DNA of 64,000 nucleotides. Source: Allium sativum. Lineage: Eukaryota > Streptophyta > Magnoliopsida > Asparagales > Amaryllidaceae. The notes below the pieces were generated by a model. It made no database searches and was not told the DNA's origin. It worked only from the letters and a program-made list of their open reading frames with translations. Made by a program: the position numbers and the translations under genes. Within the stretch, counting starts at the first letter, position 1, and each line of letters opens with the position of its first letter. This document shows positions 38,565 through 49,829 of this stretch, in pieces. The DNA lies in the NCBI GenBank assembly GCA_030737875.1, contig CM060911.1:96740599-96804598 (forward strand). The letters are read 5' to 3'.

Positions 38565-40976
38565 AAGAGGATAGTGGTTGGAGAGTCGCCCAGAGAGATG
38601 CCCGAGGATATAGATCCCAGAGAGGATCAAGAACCCGGGGGCAGAATGGCGACTTCCAACGAGACAACTGTGGATGTACCGATCGATGACAGTGACCCGG
38701 AGAAGGTCCTTAAGATTGGATCCCAGTTAAATCCGAATCTCGCTAAAGAATTGACGGATTTCTTAAAAAACAACTTGGATGTATTTTCTTGGACCCACGC
38801 GGACATGTGTGGGATATCCCCATCAATCATGAGCCATTCCTTAAGCATTGACCCTAAACATCCTCCAGTAAAGCAAAAAAGGCGAATGTTGGGCCCAGAG
38901 AGGTCTGCTGCCTTGAAAGAAGAAGTTGGAAAGCTAAATAGTAATGGATTTATCAGAAACTCGACCTACCCAGACTGGATTTCGAATCCAGTCCTGGTAA
39001 ATAAGGCCAACGGGAAGTGGCGAACGTGTATCGACTTCTCGGATTTGAACAAAGCCTGTCCAAAAGATAGTTTCCCGTTGCCCCGGATTGACCAGTTGGT
39101 AGACTCGACGGCAGGTCATGAGCTTCTCTCATTTATGGATGCTTATTCAGGATACAACCAGATTCCGATGCATGTTCCAGATCAAGAGCACACTAGTTTT
39201 ATCACGGATCTGGGATTATATTGTTATGTGGTGATGCCCTTTGGCTTGAAGAATGCGGGCGCTACATATCAACGTTTAGTCAACAGAATGTTTTATAACC
39301 AGATCGGGAAAACAATGGAAGTATACGTCGACGATATGTTATTTAAGTCCAAGCAATCTTCTCAACACACTACTGACTTGGCAGAGATGTTCGGTATCCT
39401 TCGAAAGTACGGAATGAAACTCAACCCAACCAAATGTTCGTTCGGTGTTGCTTCTGGAAAATTCTTGGGATTCATCGTCAGTTCCCGTGGTATTGAGATT
39501 AATCCAGACCAGATCGCGGCAATCAGAGACATTCAGGAACCTAGGCAAATTAGGGATGTGCAAAGCCTTGCCGGAAAAGTGGCCGCATTAAGCAGATTTA
39601 TCTCCAGGGCTACGGATAAGTGCATCCCATTCTTCGAATTAATAAAGCGAGGAAAATGCCACTTCAAATGGACACCCGACTGCGTAGAAGCGTTTCAGAA
39701 TTTACTCAGGCACCTGGAGAAACCTCCAATATTATCTAAGCCAATAGATAACGAGGACTTATTCGTGTATTTGGCAGTGTCCTCCCATGCGATCAGCTCA
39801 GCGTTGGTAAGGGAAGAGGATAAGGTCCAAAGACCTGTGTATTACATGAGCAAAAAATTGACGACAGCAGAACGTAATTATCCACGGATAGAAAAGTTGG
39901 CGTATAGTCTGTTGATCGCCTCTAGAAAGCTTCGACATTATTTTCAGGCACATCGCATTACCGTATACACCGATCACCCACTTAAGCAAGTCCTACAGAG
40001 ACCAGAGGCATCTGGAAGGTTACTCAAATGGAATATTGAGTTAAGTCAATTTGATTTGAACTTTCAGCCCAGACGATCAATTCGGGGGCAAGTGATAGCC
40101 GACTTCATAGCAGAGTTCACTGTCCATGAGGAAGATATAGCAAACGAAGAAGTTGATCCTTCAAAGTTACTTCTCGATTCCAATGCCTGGGGATTGTATA
40201 CTGATGGCACTAGGAATGACGAAAGATCCGGTGCTGGAATAGTGCTTGAAACTCCCGAGAAACGACTGATAACCTATGCAATCCGGATGGAGTTTCATGC
40301 CACTAACAACGATTCCGAATATGAAGCTCTGATAGCCGGATTAAGGATCGCAAAGGAATTAGAAGTCACAAAGCTAAACATCTTCTACGACTCTAAGTTA
40401 GTTGTGAACCAAGTTACTGGAAAATTCCAAGCTAAGAGTGCAAGATTGATTTTATACTTAAAGAAAGTGAAAGAGTTGCTGAACGATTTTGATCACTACA
40501 TCATATCTCATATTCCGCGGTCAGAGAATCAGCAGGCAGATAAGTTGGCAAAGATGGCTAGTTCCGACGATCCCGAAGTGACCGGGCTAGCCCCCGTTGA
40601 AGTACTTCGGTCCCCTAGCATAGATCAGATGGAAATTGACCCAGTGCTAGAGGCGGAACTAGAAAGGGAGTCCTGGATGACCCCTCTAAAGAATTTTCTG
40701 ATGAACGGAGTGCTTCCGACCAAGAAAAGCGAGAGGCGCAAAGTGATTCGTAAGGCCGCCCGATACGTTCTGCAAGGCGGAGTTCTTTACAGACAAGGGT
40801 TTTCGATGCCCCTCCTCCGGTGTATAGCCCACGACGACATCAAGCGTGTACTGCGAGAGGTTCACGAAGGCGAATGCGGTGACCACACTGGAGGGCAAAC
40901 TTTGGCAAAAAAGGTGTTGCGGCATGGTTATTTCTGGCCTACCATAAACAAGGATGCAGCAAGGTACGCACAATAG
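38559..40976 (+). CDS. Tat pol, RT and dual RNase H segment (up to integrase N-terminus)
   Basis: An uninterrupted frame of about 800 codons in phase with gag-protease. Reverse transcriptase runs from about 38870 to 39500, with FMDAYSGYNQI (first catalytic Asp) and YVDDM at 39324-39338. The gypsy-type RNase H follows to about 40115. The position where the first catalytic Asp is normally found reads LAVSSH, as expected for the degenerate copy in Tat elements. A second, archaeal-type RNase H follows at about 40190-40565, with Asp in YTDG, Glu in SEYEAL, Asp in FYDSK and a final Asp in QQADKLAK. The integrase zinc-finger histidines (HEGECGDH) are at the end. TAG at 40974 cuts the frame just before the CDAC cysteines. 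Confidence 0.92.
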   Translation, partial: QPKRIVVGESPREMPEDIDPREDQEPGGRMATSNETTVDVPIDDSDPEKVLKIGSQLNPNLAKELTDFLKNNLDVFSWTHADMCGISPSIMSHSLSIDPKHPPVKQKRRMLGPERSAALKEEVGKLNSNGFIRNSTYPDWISNPVLVNKANGKWRTCIDFSDLNKACPKDSFPLPRIDQLVDSTAGHELLSFMDAYSGYNQIPMHVPDQEHTSFITDLGLYCYVVMPFGLKNAGATYQRLVNRMFYNQIGKTMEVYVDDMLFKSKQSSQHTTDLAEMFGILRKYGMKLNPTKCSFGVASGKFLGFIVSSRGIEINPDQIAAIRDIQEPRQIRDVQSLAGKVAALSRFISRATDKCIPFFELIKRGKCHFKWTPDCVEAFQNLLRHLEKPPILSKPIDNEDLFVYLAVSSHAISSALVREEDKVQRPVYYMSKKLTTAERNYPRIEKLAYSLLIASRKLRHYFQAHRITVYTDHPLKQVLQRPEASGRLLKWNIELSQFDLNFQPRRSIRGQVIADFIAEFTVHEEDIANEEVDPSKLLLDSNAWGLYTDGTRNDERSGAGIVLETPEKRLITYAIRMEFHATNNDSEYEALIAGLRIAKELEVTKLNIFYDSKLVVNQVTGKFQAKSARLILYLKKVKELLNDFDHYIISHIPRSENQQADKLAKMASSDDPEVTGLAPVEVLRSPSIDQMEIDPVLEAELERESWMTPLKNFLMNGVLPTKKSERRKVIRKAARYVLQGGVLYRQGFSMPLLRCIAHDDIKRVLREVHEGECGDHTGGQTLAKKVLRHGYFWPTINKDAARYAQ

Positions 40977-41894
40977 TGTGATGCGTGCCAGAAATTTTCA
41001 AAGATACCAAGAGCACCTCCAAACTAGTTAAAAACAATGATGAGCCCATGGCCTTTCGCTATGTGGGGAATTGATATCATTGGAAGTCTCCCCATAGCAA
41101 GGGGCGGAGCAAAGTTCGCTATTGTGGCCGTGGATTATTTCACTAAGTGGGTCGAGGCTGAGCCACAAACTACGATTACAACCAAACGAGTGATCAACTT
41201 TATCGTAAGAAACATCATTTGCCGATTTGGGATTCCAAAGATTGGGATAACGGATAACGGAACTCAGTTCGATAGCGCAGAATTTAGAAATTTCTGCCAA
41301 AAATACCACATTGAGAATCGATACACCTCTGTGGCACACCCGCAATCGAACATACAAGTCGAAGCGGCGAATAAAGCGATTAAGTCTATTCTGAAAAAGA
41401 GACTGAAGCGAGCTAGAGCCATGTGGGCTGATGAATTGCCCTTGGCACTGTAGGCCTACAGGACAACATATAAATCGGTAACAGGACATACCCCGTTCTC
41501 CCTTGCCTTTGGAACGGAAGCAGTCATCCCGGTTGAGATAAAGGTACCTTCTCACCGGGTGACTTATTATGATCCAATGACCAATAATGAATTGCTCCTT
41601 GAGTCCCTAGATATGATCGAAGAAAAGAGGGATGAGGCAGACCTGCGCGCCTTAAGATGCAAGCAACAGATCGCTCGATATTACAACAAAAAGGTTCGAG
41701 CCCGAACCTAGGAACCCGGAGACTTGGTTCTGAAACGTGTCTTTCCACCCCCAACTCATATGGGAGCGAAGTGGGAAGGGTCGTACTCCATTCTGAGCAA
41801 GCTTGATAATGGAACTTTCAAGCTAGCAACCGTAGATGGAAGGGAAATCCCCAGAGTGTGGAATGCCCAACATTTGCGGCCATACTTAGCATAA
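40977..41894 (+). pseudogene. Tat integrase, broken by three TAG codons after the boundary stop
   Basis: Continues in the same frame to TAA at 41892-41894. The zinc-finger cysteines CDAC come first. The integrase core follows, with catalytic Asp in GIDIIG (41073), Asp in ITDNGTQF (41253) and Glu in QVEAANK (41361). A C-terminal region with EPGDLVLKR-like and HLRPYLA sequence closes it. In-frame TAG codons occur at 41025, 41451 (where related proteins have Trp) and 41709. No frameshift is seen over the full 6.1 kb of gag-pol. This copy could not supply active integrase without the breaks being bypassed. Confidence 0.92.
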
Positions 41895-42368
41895 AAGTTT
41901 CAAATCTATTCTTTTGCTTTGTTGAAAACCATGTATAAGGCACGACTTGCCTAGAATATTTTGATTCCTTGAAACAAAAAATTATAAAGTGGACGTAGGT
42001 CATGATTCGACCGAACCACTATAAAAATATTGTGTGTCATTTACCTTTATTACATCCTTATTTATCTGCGTGTTTATTTTTATGGAAATCAAAAGAATAA
42101 TGCAGGTACCCGAAGTCTGTTGCCAACCGTTCCTCCCGCAGACTATTCAGAGGAACTCAAAGCCTTGGCAAAAGCCCCAACTGCTTGACCGACTGATTTC
42201 AATCCTTGGAGCGTGGATTAAAACGAAGACCTAGAACGAGTTTGATGAGCGTGCATGATTGCAGACCATTTGATCCAAGACTCTAACTCTCCAGAGCTGA
42301 GAAAGAGTATAAAGGATGCGAAGATGACATCCACAAGGCATGGCGGTGTACCATGATCGGAACCGCCT
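41895..42368 (+). other. Post-pol spacer with LTR-like hairpin block
   Basis: No gene. 41981-42050 resembles the LTR R/U5 region: TATAAAGTGGACGTAGG, then CCGAACCACTATAAA, then TTGTGTGT-like and pyrimidine-rich sequence. The hairpin core is 41989-42019. Confidence 0.6.
41989..42019 (+). other. Second, compensated copy of the LTR hairpin, 94 bp after pol
   Basis: Outer stem GTGG/CCAC and internal loop ACGTA/GAA are identical to the LTR copy. The inner stem is GGTC/GACC instead of GGC/GCC, and the loop sequence differs. Confidence 0.6.
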
Positions 42369-42780
42369 GAGCTCGAACTCTAACTCTCTAGAGAGAGAGT
42401 ATAAAAGCATCTCCGATTGAGCGCTGAGAAAGAGCTCCTTCCCCGCTGAAGGATTGGGGAGCGAATGAATCGATGAGCTCGAACTCTAACTCTCCAGAGA
42501 GAGAGAGAGTATAAAAGCGTCTCCGATTGAGCGCTGAGAAAGAGCTCATTCCCCGCTGAAGGATCGGGGAGCGAATGAATCGCTGAGCTCGAACTCTAAC
42601 CCTCCAGAGAGAGAGAGAGAGAGTATAAAAAGCGTCTCCGATTGAGCGCTGAGAAAGAACTTCTTCCCTGCTAAAGGATCGGGGACCGACTGAACTACTG
42701 AATTCAAACTCTAACCTTGGCAACCATCAGGAGAGTTTAAAGAAGTCTATGATTAAGCACTGGGAAAGGTGCCAGAAATT
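42248..42780 (+). repeat. 106-115 bp tandem repeats with TATAAAA motifs
   Basis: Three good units (42369-42474, 42475-42584, 42585-42699), each starting GAGCTCGAACTCTAAC. Each has a GA microsatellite running into GTATAAAA, then CTCCGATTGAGCGCTGAGAAAGA. Diverged units lie at 42248-42368 and 42700-42780. The unit length varies mainly with the GA run. Confidence 0.88.
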
Positions 42781-43198
42781 CGGTACCACAAGAAAAGTCA
42801 TCCCACGAAATCTTCTATGTCCCCCATATTCAGAAATAGGGGGCAACCTGCCGACAAAACTAACCAATCCTTAGTAAACCCTAGTCAGGTGCTATGATAG
42901 CGACTGACTGGGGGCACGTATACTCATATACATATACTAAACTTCAATACAAAAACGCAGCACGAAAATTTTTCTTTCTGTTGTTGACTGATTTGTAATT
43001 AAATGGCCTATGACTAAACATGGAAAGTTTATTTGAATACAGGTACACAATGATGCAAAAGGAGATAAACTTTTATTTAAATACTGCAAACCAACAAAGT
43101 GAAAAATAACCTAGAAAAGAAAGTGAGGGACAGTCTCACAATTACACTTCCTGACCAGTGGAAAACCTAAAGACAAAATATCAACCAGTAACAATATC
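42781..43198 (-). other. Spacer downstream of antisense gene, with candidate poly(A) signal
   Basis: No gene. On the minus strand AATAAA (plus 43072-43077) lies about 120 bp after the antisense stop codon, a plausible polyadenylation signal. Confidence 0.45.
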
Positions 43199-45640
43199 CT
43201 ATTTACGCTTTGGCCTCTTCTCTCGCTTCTGCCTCTCCAGCCTCGCCTTGTCGGCATCGGACGGATCCCCTTTCTTCCTCTTCCTTTTGTCTATGAGAGG
43301 AACATCCGACCCCTCTGAAGATTCCTCTTCCACCTCTTTTCTCTTCCTTCTATCAGAAAGGGAAGCCGGGAAGTCATTGGGGTTTGCAAAGTGAAGCTGT
43401 TGACTGATGGATTTGGGCTGGATCTTCACAATCATCCCAGTTTTGGGATCGAATTCTGCAAGAGGGACGACGTCCAAAGCCTCATCTCCCACCTTTTTCG
43501 AAGCCATCTCTGTCTCCTACCTAGCCTTTCGGCTGGCCAATGTTTCGTCGTCATCGTCGTCGGCTTTTTTGGTGCCGATAATGTCTTCTTCATCATCTAC
43601 ATGGCGCCCATCCATGTCTCTCAAGGCTTCGATGGTCTCAGTATCTTTGGGAACGTCAGTGTTAGGTGCCGGGACGCTTTTCTCTACTGTTGTGACCCCA
43701 GCCTGTTTTGATATATCAGTACCGGCACCTTGTGAGACAGCCTCCTTCTCCGCCTCTTTTTCTTTTTCATCACCCTTGTCGACGGGCTCGCCACCTGTAT
43801 TACGAGGAACACACTTTACTAACTCAATTGGTTGTTCTACCAAACGACGACAATTCACAATTGCTATGACAAATTGTGGAGAGAGAAAGGAGATACCTTC
43901 CGTAGACCCTCCTTCTTGAATAGTTGCAGGAGCTCCAACAACTACGGGAGTTAGGCCCAAAGGGATTAGCGGATCATCAGGATGGTACTCCTCAACTCCG
44001 GAGGTTTTGGGCTCCACGGCAGCACTTGAACCTTCGTCAATTTTGCTTTTACCTTTAGCTAAGGCCTTCTCCTTTTCCATCTCCGCTAAAATCAGACGAC
44101 GACCCTCTGCTAGGTCCTCAGGCTCATTATCCCTTAAGATGCTTTTCATCAATTCATCCTCATTGATTTCTTCGACCCCCAATCTATGCTTTTCACCCTC
44201 AACAATGGCATCCCATAAATTAGCTAAAGTAATGTGGTAGTCAGGGATCCATGAGATGTTGCGAGTTTTGAGAACCTGGCCAAGGAAGTCGAAAATCATC
44301 TCTTCAAACCCCTCGATCTCCTTCTCTCTTTCGAGGAGTTTGTTGTTAGAAGCAGTGGCCAATTCGATGGCACTTTCGACATTCTTTTCGGCGAGAGCTG
44401 CCCGTCTTTCCGCGTCCGAGACCTGATCATTTAAAATCACCTTTTTAGCTTTAGCCAAAGCCAGACTTTCTTTTAAATTTGCCTTTTCTTCCTCCCAAGC
44501 AGCTCTCTCGGCTTCAAAATGACCTTGTGCTGTTTTCAATTCGATGTTGGCCATTTTGAGATCTTCAACCTCCTTCTTTAAAGTCATTTTCTCTTGGCTA
44601 TTGGAATCAAGTTCCGTATGAAAGCGTTGCTTAGCATTCTCTAATTCAATCTTATAATTTTCAGCGTCCCTCCGTGCTAAAGCAAGCTGGGATTGAGCAT
44701 CTTCTAGGTCCTTCTCCATCTTAGTCCTGGCCCTCTCGTTGTTTTCAAGTTTTTCCTTGGATCTGTGCGCTTCTATTTCAAGCGATCGGATGACTTCTGA
44801 AAGGTTAACTGCATGTTTTTTCATCATCTCATATTGCCTGGCAACATGGCGGATATGCCCGACAACTTCGCTATCCCAGTTCTTGGGGACCGGTTCCAAG
44901 GCTGGAACAAATATCATCCGGTTAAATAATATGTCTGGAAACTGTTCCCGCAGCTTTTCCAGCCTACCTTGAATCTCGGGACCATGCATGTAATCCCGTG
45001 ACCCGGGGCAGCCAACTCTGGCTGGCTAGAGGGGACGATGTCACTCCTCTCCTTTTCAGATTCTTTGGATGTATCCTTGCCCTTATCTTTAGAATCCTGA
45101 TGCCTTTTGGATGACCGGCTGTGGGAAGGTGCACTCTTTGGAGGAGTTAACTCTTTAGGAAGTTTCTTCCCCCTGTAGGAACTGCCGGGTAGCTGGAAGG
45201 CTTGGTAGAGGTCGGTTTTGGTGGAGATCGAGGTTGCAAGGAAGTCGGCCTGTGAGAAGGACCATGAGAGCGTTCAGTATCCGGACGAAGGCTGGGTGTG
45301 CCCTCACGAAGAGGACGATACGAGTAAGATTTCATGCGGGACATCATTCCTGCAAAAAAAGAAAAGAGCATATTAAAACTTTGAATACCCGCGATATAAG
45401 AGTGCAGAGTCAGATAGTGTGTGTGATTTGTGCATCCCATATAGTTCCCCCTAACAGACCCGGGCCTGAAGACAGGCTCATCTGACCAGTTTCTTGTCCT
45501 CTAGTTGGAGCGATGGTCTCTTCGGAAGCAGGGAAGAAAGGCCCCTCTTCAAAGTCCTTCTCCGTATATACATCATCGGGTAGAGGAATTTTATTCAGCT
45601 CATCAAATAACTACTCTTCCGTCAAATCATCGGGGGCAGC
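43199..45640 (-). pseudogene. Antisense gene of Tat element, 3' (coiled-coil) part
   Basis: Minus strand, reading from 45640 down to TAA at 43199. A long open stretch at 44989-43517 encodes heptad-rich sequence (many E/K/A/L, roughly its residues 60-250), a coiled coil, followed by a low-complexity acidic tail. An in-frame TAG at 43517-43519 separates this from a final lysine/arginine-rich segment (43507-43199) in the same phase. Upstream, an acceptor-like TTTTTTTGCAG near 45352 precedes a serine/proline-rich stretch whose frame shifts near 45175 and again before 44989. The function of this protein family is not established. Breaks: one stop, about two frameshifts, and separation from its 5' half by the chromovirus. 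Confidence 0.75.
45636..45640. repeat. Target-site duplication (left) of chromovirus
   Basis: GCAGC, repeated at 56648-56652. Confidence 0.92.
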
Positions 45641-45918
45641 TGTAACACCCCGAATTTTAGTTAATACTAAAATTCACTAATTATAGGATAAATAATCTCA
45701 GATGTGGGAATTGGGGGTAACGGGCTGCGTCATTGCGTTCGTCTCCGAAAAATACGCGAAATAGAGTCCGAGTTTTCGAGATTCGGAGTCCGTATGGCCC
45801 GGTTATGGCCCAAAGAAGTTTTCAGAAAATTCAAAGATAAAAACAGATTTAATAATTCAAATTCAGAATTTGAAATAGAAGCGGCGGGTCAGGCGGGAGA
45901 AATTCCCGCCCTAGCCAT

Positions 45919-45996
45919 GTCGACAGCGCTGTCGACAGGGCTGTCGACAGGGGTGTCGACTGCCCTGTCGACTTGCCCGTCGACAGGGGTGCGACG
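45919..45996. repeat. 12-bp phased array of GTCGAC palindromes (5' LTR)
   Basis: GTCGAC starts at 45919, 45931, 45943, 45955, 45967 and 45979, exactly every 12 bp. A degenerate GCGACG follows at 45991. Many units extend to the palindrome CTGTCGACAG. Confidence 0.93.
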
Positions 45997-46369
45997 CCCA
46001 GTGAAACTGGGTGCACCAGTTTGAGTTCTTGGGCTGGCCTAGAGGGCTGGTTCTAGAGATTTCCTAAATCTAACGGTCCTAATCTAACCTAGGGTTAATC
46101 TAAGGGCCTAAAACACTACCTAATCCTATAAATAAGACCCCAACCCTACCCTAATTCATACATAATTAGGTTTTGTAACTAAACTATGGCAAAATGAAAT
46201 TTGAGCATGGCCTCGACAAATCAATGAAGAGAGTTGCAAGCTAATCAACATCTTCTTCAACTAAAGCCACTAATTCCACTTCATAAGTTTGCTAATCTTG
46301 GTTTTGGTGAGTTTCTATGGCTTTAATAATCAATTGTTAAATTGATTATGGTAGGATGTGATAAGACAT

Positions 46370-47000
46370 GGCTATGTTTGTGGATAAATATGTTTATGCA
46401 AGTTTGTATGATATGTGATTTGCAAGTTTTATGTTATATGCAAGGTTAATGCCATGTTTTATGATGCAAAACACTATGTTGAACATTTATGCATATGTAA
46501 CATGTTATGCAAACTATATGTGAGAAGATATGCAAGATTATATGTAACATGATATGCAAGTTATGCATGTGATTTTATGCATGATAAGTAGTTGGTGTTA
46601 TGCATGCTAAGTAGTTGGTGTTATGCATGCTAAGTATTTGGTGTTATGTATGCTAAGTATTTGATGTTATGCATGCTAAGTATTTGATTGTATGAATACT
46701 AAGTATTGGGTTTTATGCAAGTTATGTGTATGAGATTATGCAAGTTATGTGCATGGTGTTATGCAAGTTATGTGTATGAGATTATGCAAGTTATGTGCAT
46801 GGTGTTATGCAAGTTATGGATATGATTAAATGCAAGTTTAATGTGATATGCAAGTATATGAATGCTTATGCAAGTTATGAGTATGCTTAAATGCATGTTT
46901 AGCATATTATGCAAGTTATGAGAATGCTTATATGCAAGTTCAACATGTTATGCAAGATATGTATGATAATATGCAAGCTCATATGCAACATGTTATGCAA
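46370..47000 (+). repeat. ATGCAAGTTATG minisatellite (5' LTR)
   Basis: Irregular 25-35 bp units built on TTATGCAAGTTATG and TTATGCATGCTAAGTA. The same array lies at 53755-54390. Confidence 0.85.
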
Positions 47001-47679
47001 ATCATGTGTATGATAATGTGCAGGTTTGGGTTAAATGTAGTTGGGTTAATATGTGCTCATATATGCAAGTTGACATCCTCTTAACCCATGACAAAGTTAT
47101 ATGCTAAACCCATGCTATTTGTGATGGATCTTCCCATTTATTATGTTATGAAATGAGAACGATTTACGTGGGGGAACGATGGGGTTAATAAATATGTTAA
47201 TAAAGTATGATTGGGTATGATTGAGCATACCATAAAATAAATAAATTACCATAAGTGGGAATTTACCTATTGAGTTAGGTCTACCCCATGGGAATTTACC
47301 TATTGAGTTAGGTCTACCCATGTTATGGAAAACTTGATATTAATTAGGGATAATTAATATGGGGGTGATTAATTAGGTGTAATTAATCAACTAAGACACG
47401 AGGTTGGACCCTTTTGTAGCGGAAGTCTGCCCGGAACCGACCGGCCATCCAGCGGCTACAAATGATTGGCCCAATGTGAGAGGTCTTAGTCGTAAATTAA
47501 ATACATGATTAAAGTAAGGACACGAGGTTAGACCCTTTTGATGACAGAAGTCTGCCCGGAACCAACCGGCATATCCAGCAGTCATAAAAGACGGTCTAAT
47601 GTGAGAGGTCTTTATGAGGTCATGATCTTAATTAATGAATTAAGAAACACTTAACAATATTAGCATGTAGTGGGACATG

Positions 47680-48010
47680 AGGGGTTAAGTGGGTGCCTTG
47701 GGGTGGCATGATGAGACTAGTGGGTTGCCTTGGGTGGCAATAGAGAAAATACGATTAGAATACTTAACCAAAGTAGAACATGTAATTTACATGATTAAAG
47801 GGTTAAGTAAGTGCCATGGGTGGCATGAGAAAATACGATTAGAATACTTAACCAAAGTAGAACATGTAAATAACATGATTAAAGGGTTAAGTAAGTGCCA
47901 TGGGTGGCATGTGAGAATACGATTAGAATACTTAACCAAGGTGGAACATGTAATTAAACATGATTAAAGGGTTAAGTAAGTGCCATGGGCGGCATGTGAA
48001 AATCTAGTGA
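47680..48010 (+). repeat. 80-90 bp tandem repeats (5' LTR)
   Basis: Four partly degraded units with GGGTTAAGTAAGTGCCATGG, ATACGATTAGAATACTTAAC and AACATGTAA. The open frame here (47689-47967) is a repeat translation. The counterpart lies at 55065-55400. Confidence 0.85.
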
Positions 48011-49263
48011 GTACCTCGTATGACAATTAGAATATGATTAAAGGACTTAACCAAGATTTATAACATGTAAGGGGGCATGGTTAAAGGGTTAAGTGGGATT
48101 CACTAGAAATAGCAAGCTTAGGTGGTAGCTTGTGAGGGCCCATTTCAACCAATATCCCAAACGTATCTTTGTGGGCTCGACTCTAGTCGGGTGACGGGAC
48201 ACGCGTATTGGGCTTGATTGTAAGAGGCCAAAACGGGTTAGCGGTGGCAACACGGGACCAACGGGTTTCATATGCGTGTGTGGATCCGGGCTGGTTGGTA
48301 AGTCGTTGTTGCATCGTGTAGATATAAAGCCGTGCATTGTTGATATTAACTGGTAGCCACTTTAGGGGAATGATACACCCCAATCGTGGGACCAGCATGG
48401 GTATCTACGGTAGGGAGCCGATCGTTGGGAAGTAGTGGGTACGCCTAATAAAGATAGGGGCAGACGACACCTATGTAGGGGTACACGAAACTACTGGGTA
48501 GGATTACTAAGTACACCTAGTGGAGATAGGGGCAGACGGCACCTATGTAGTGGGCTAGGAGTACAAGAAACTACTTGGGAAATTTTCTAAGTCCTTGGGA
48601 GGGATCAACCTTTAAGTAGGAATTACTCTTGGTGGGTAGAACTGGTGTGGTGCAGTGTAGGAATTACCCTTAGGTGGGTAGGTCTGGGGTGGTGTAAGCT
48701 AGTAATTATCCTTGGGTGGATAAATACGTTGTTCAGTTATCGTAGTATATCCTGTGTTTTGTGGGCTACTTAGTGTAGTCATTATCCCCAGAGGTACCGT
48801 ATCTTGTTTATATCATACCCTAATTACTTTAATGATTGTATTGTTAGGGTTATAGGACTCACTCAGACTTATGTCTGACCCCGTTGTTGTTTATCTTTTT
48901 CCAACCCTCAGGTTATCAGAGTGGGCCTAGCATTTATGGGCTTGGACCAGACCGCTATATCTATCTTTTGGGGCTTGGACCGTAGAAGTAAAGCTCGGTT
49001 TATCTTTTCTGTTTTGGCTATTATCTATGTAAAGGGATTATGTACTTCTATTTTATCAGGATGGATATTATGTACTTGACTCTTGTTATGGTTTTGTGAT
49101 GTAACCAAACATGTTTTGTTAATGGAAATAATGTTTTAAATTTTCAAGTATGACTTATATCTGTCCTGTTGTAATTTTTCTGTTCTATACTCACTATAAA
49201 TACTCCACCAAAACTAAGGCATTCCCATAGTGAGTGACCTTAGCGGGTGTGGGGTGTTACACG

Positions 49264-49275
49264 TGGTATCAGAGC
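49264..49275 (+). other. Chromovirus primer-binding site
   Basis: TGGTATCAGAGC, two bases after the LTR. Initiator tRNA-Met type. Confidence 0.92.
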
Positions 49276-49820
49276 TTAAGGTTACCGGAACAGATAAAAT
49301 TTTTAGAAAAACTATTTTCTAAGAATATTTTTGGAAAGGAGTATTTTCAAAAACATGTCTTTTAAGAGAAAAGTTTTTGAAAGAAAAGCATAATCCCCAA
49401 TAGCCATATCTATATCTTTCGAATTCTCCATTTTGAATCTCTTCCTTTCTCTCGTTAGGAGTTTCCCCTCCGCGTATAGATGATCTTTCTAAGATATATA
49501 AGGATGGAAAACCACTTCAAGGGACTTAGACGTTAGTCGGATTAGAAGTTGGTTCAAGAAGGAGGAGGACTGGTAGGTATCTATTGGATAGACGATGGGA
49601 GGAAGGCTCAAATAGTTGTTTGGTTAATGAAGGATGAAACCTCATTGGTGGGAGGTTACGAGTGGAGAATAGGGAAGAAGAAGGCAAGTGGTTATCCTTT
49701 TGAGAGGAATAGGACATCTTATTAGGATTGTCCAAAGAAGCAAGGGCAAGGTATGGAATCTTCTGGAGGGTAGTTGTATTCCCTCACGACAAGGGTACTA
49801 GATGGGGATAAGACCGTCTA
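49276..49820 (+). other. Chromovirus leader/gag position, gag not recognisable
   Basis: About 550 bp where gag should begin. No capsid domain or zinc knuckle is visible, so most of gag is deleted. Confidence 0.6.
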
Positions 49821-49829
49821 GATTGGAGG

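Larger units (their letters stand above)
45641..49261 (+). repeat. Chromovirus 5' LTR (3621 bp)
   Basis: Equal in length to the 3' LTR with few substitutions. Contains the GTCGAC array (45919-45996), TATAAATA near 46128, an ATGCAAGTTATG-type minisatellite (46370-47000), two ~125-bp repeats carrying GCCCGGAACC (47395-47610), and 80-90 bp repeats with GGGTTAAGTAAGTGCCATGG (47680-48000). No gene is supported. Confidence 0.93.

Noticed and set aside
45704..46024. 106-codon open frame repeated at 53090-53410
   Set aside because: Part of the chromovirus LTR. The STGLSTGV-like stretch is the translation of the GTCGAC array.
47395..48010. CRISPR-like regular direct repeats
   Set aside because: They are degraded tandem repeats inside a plant LTR. 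Units are adjacent without unique spacers, and the context is eukaryotic.
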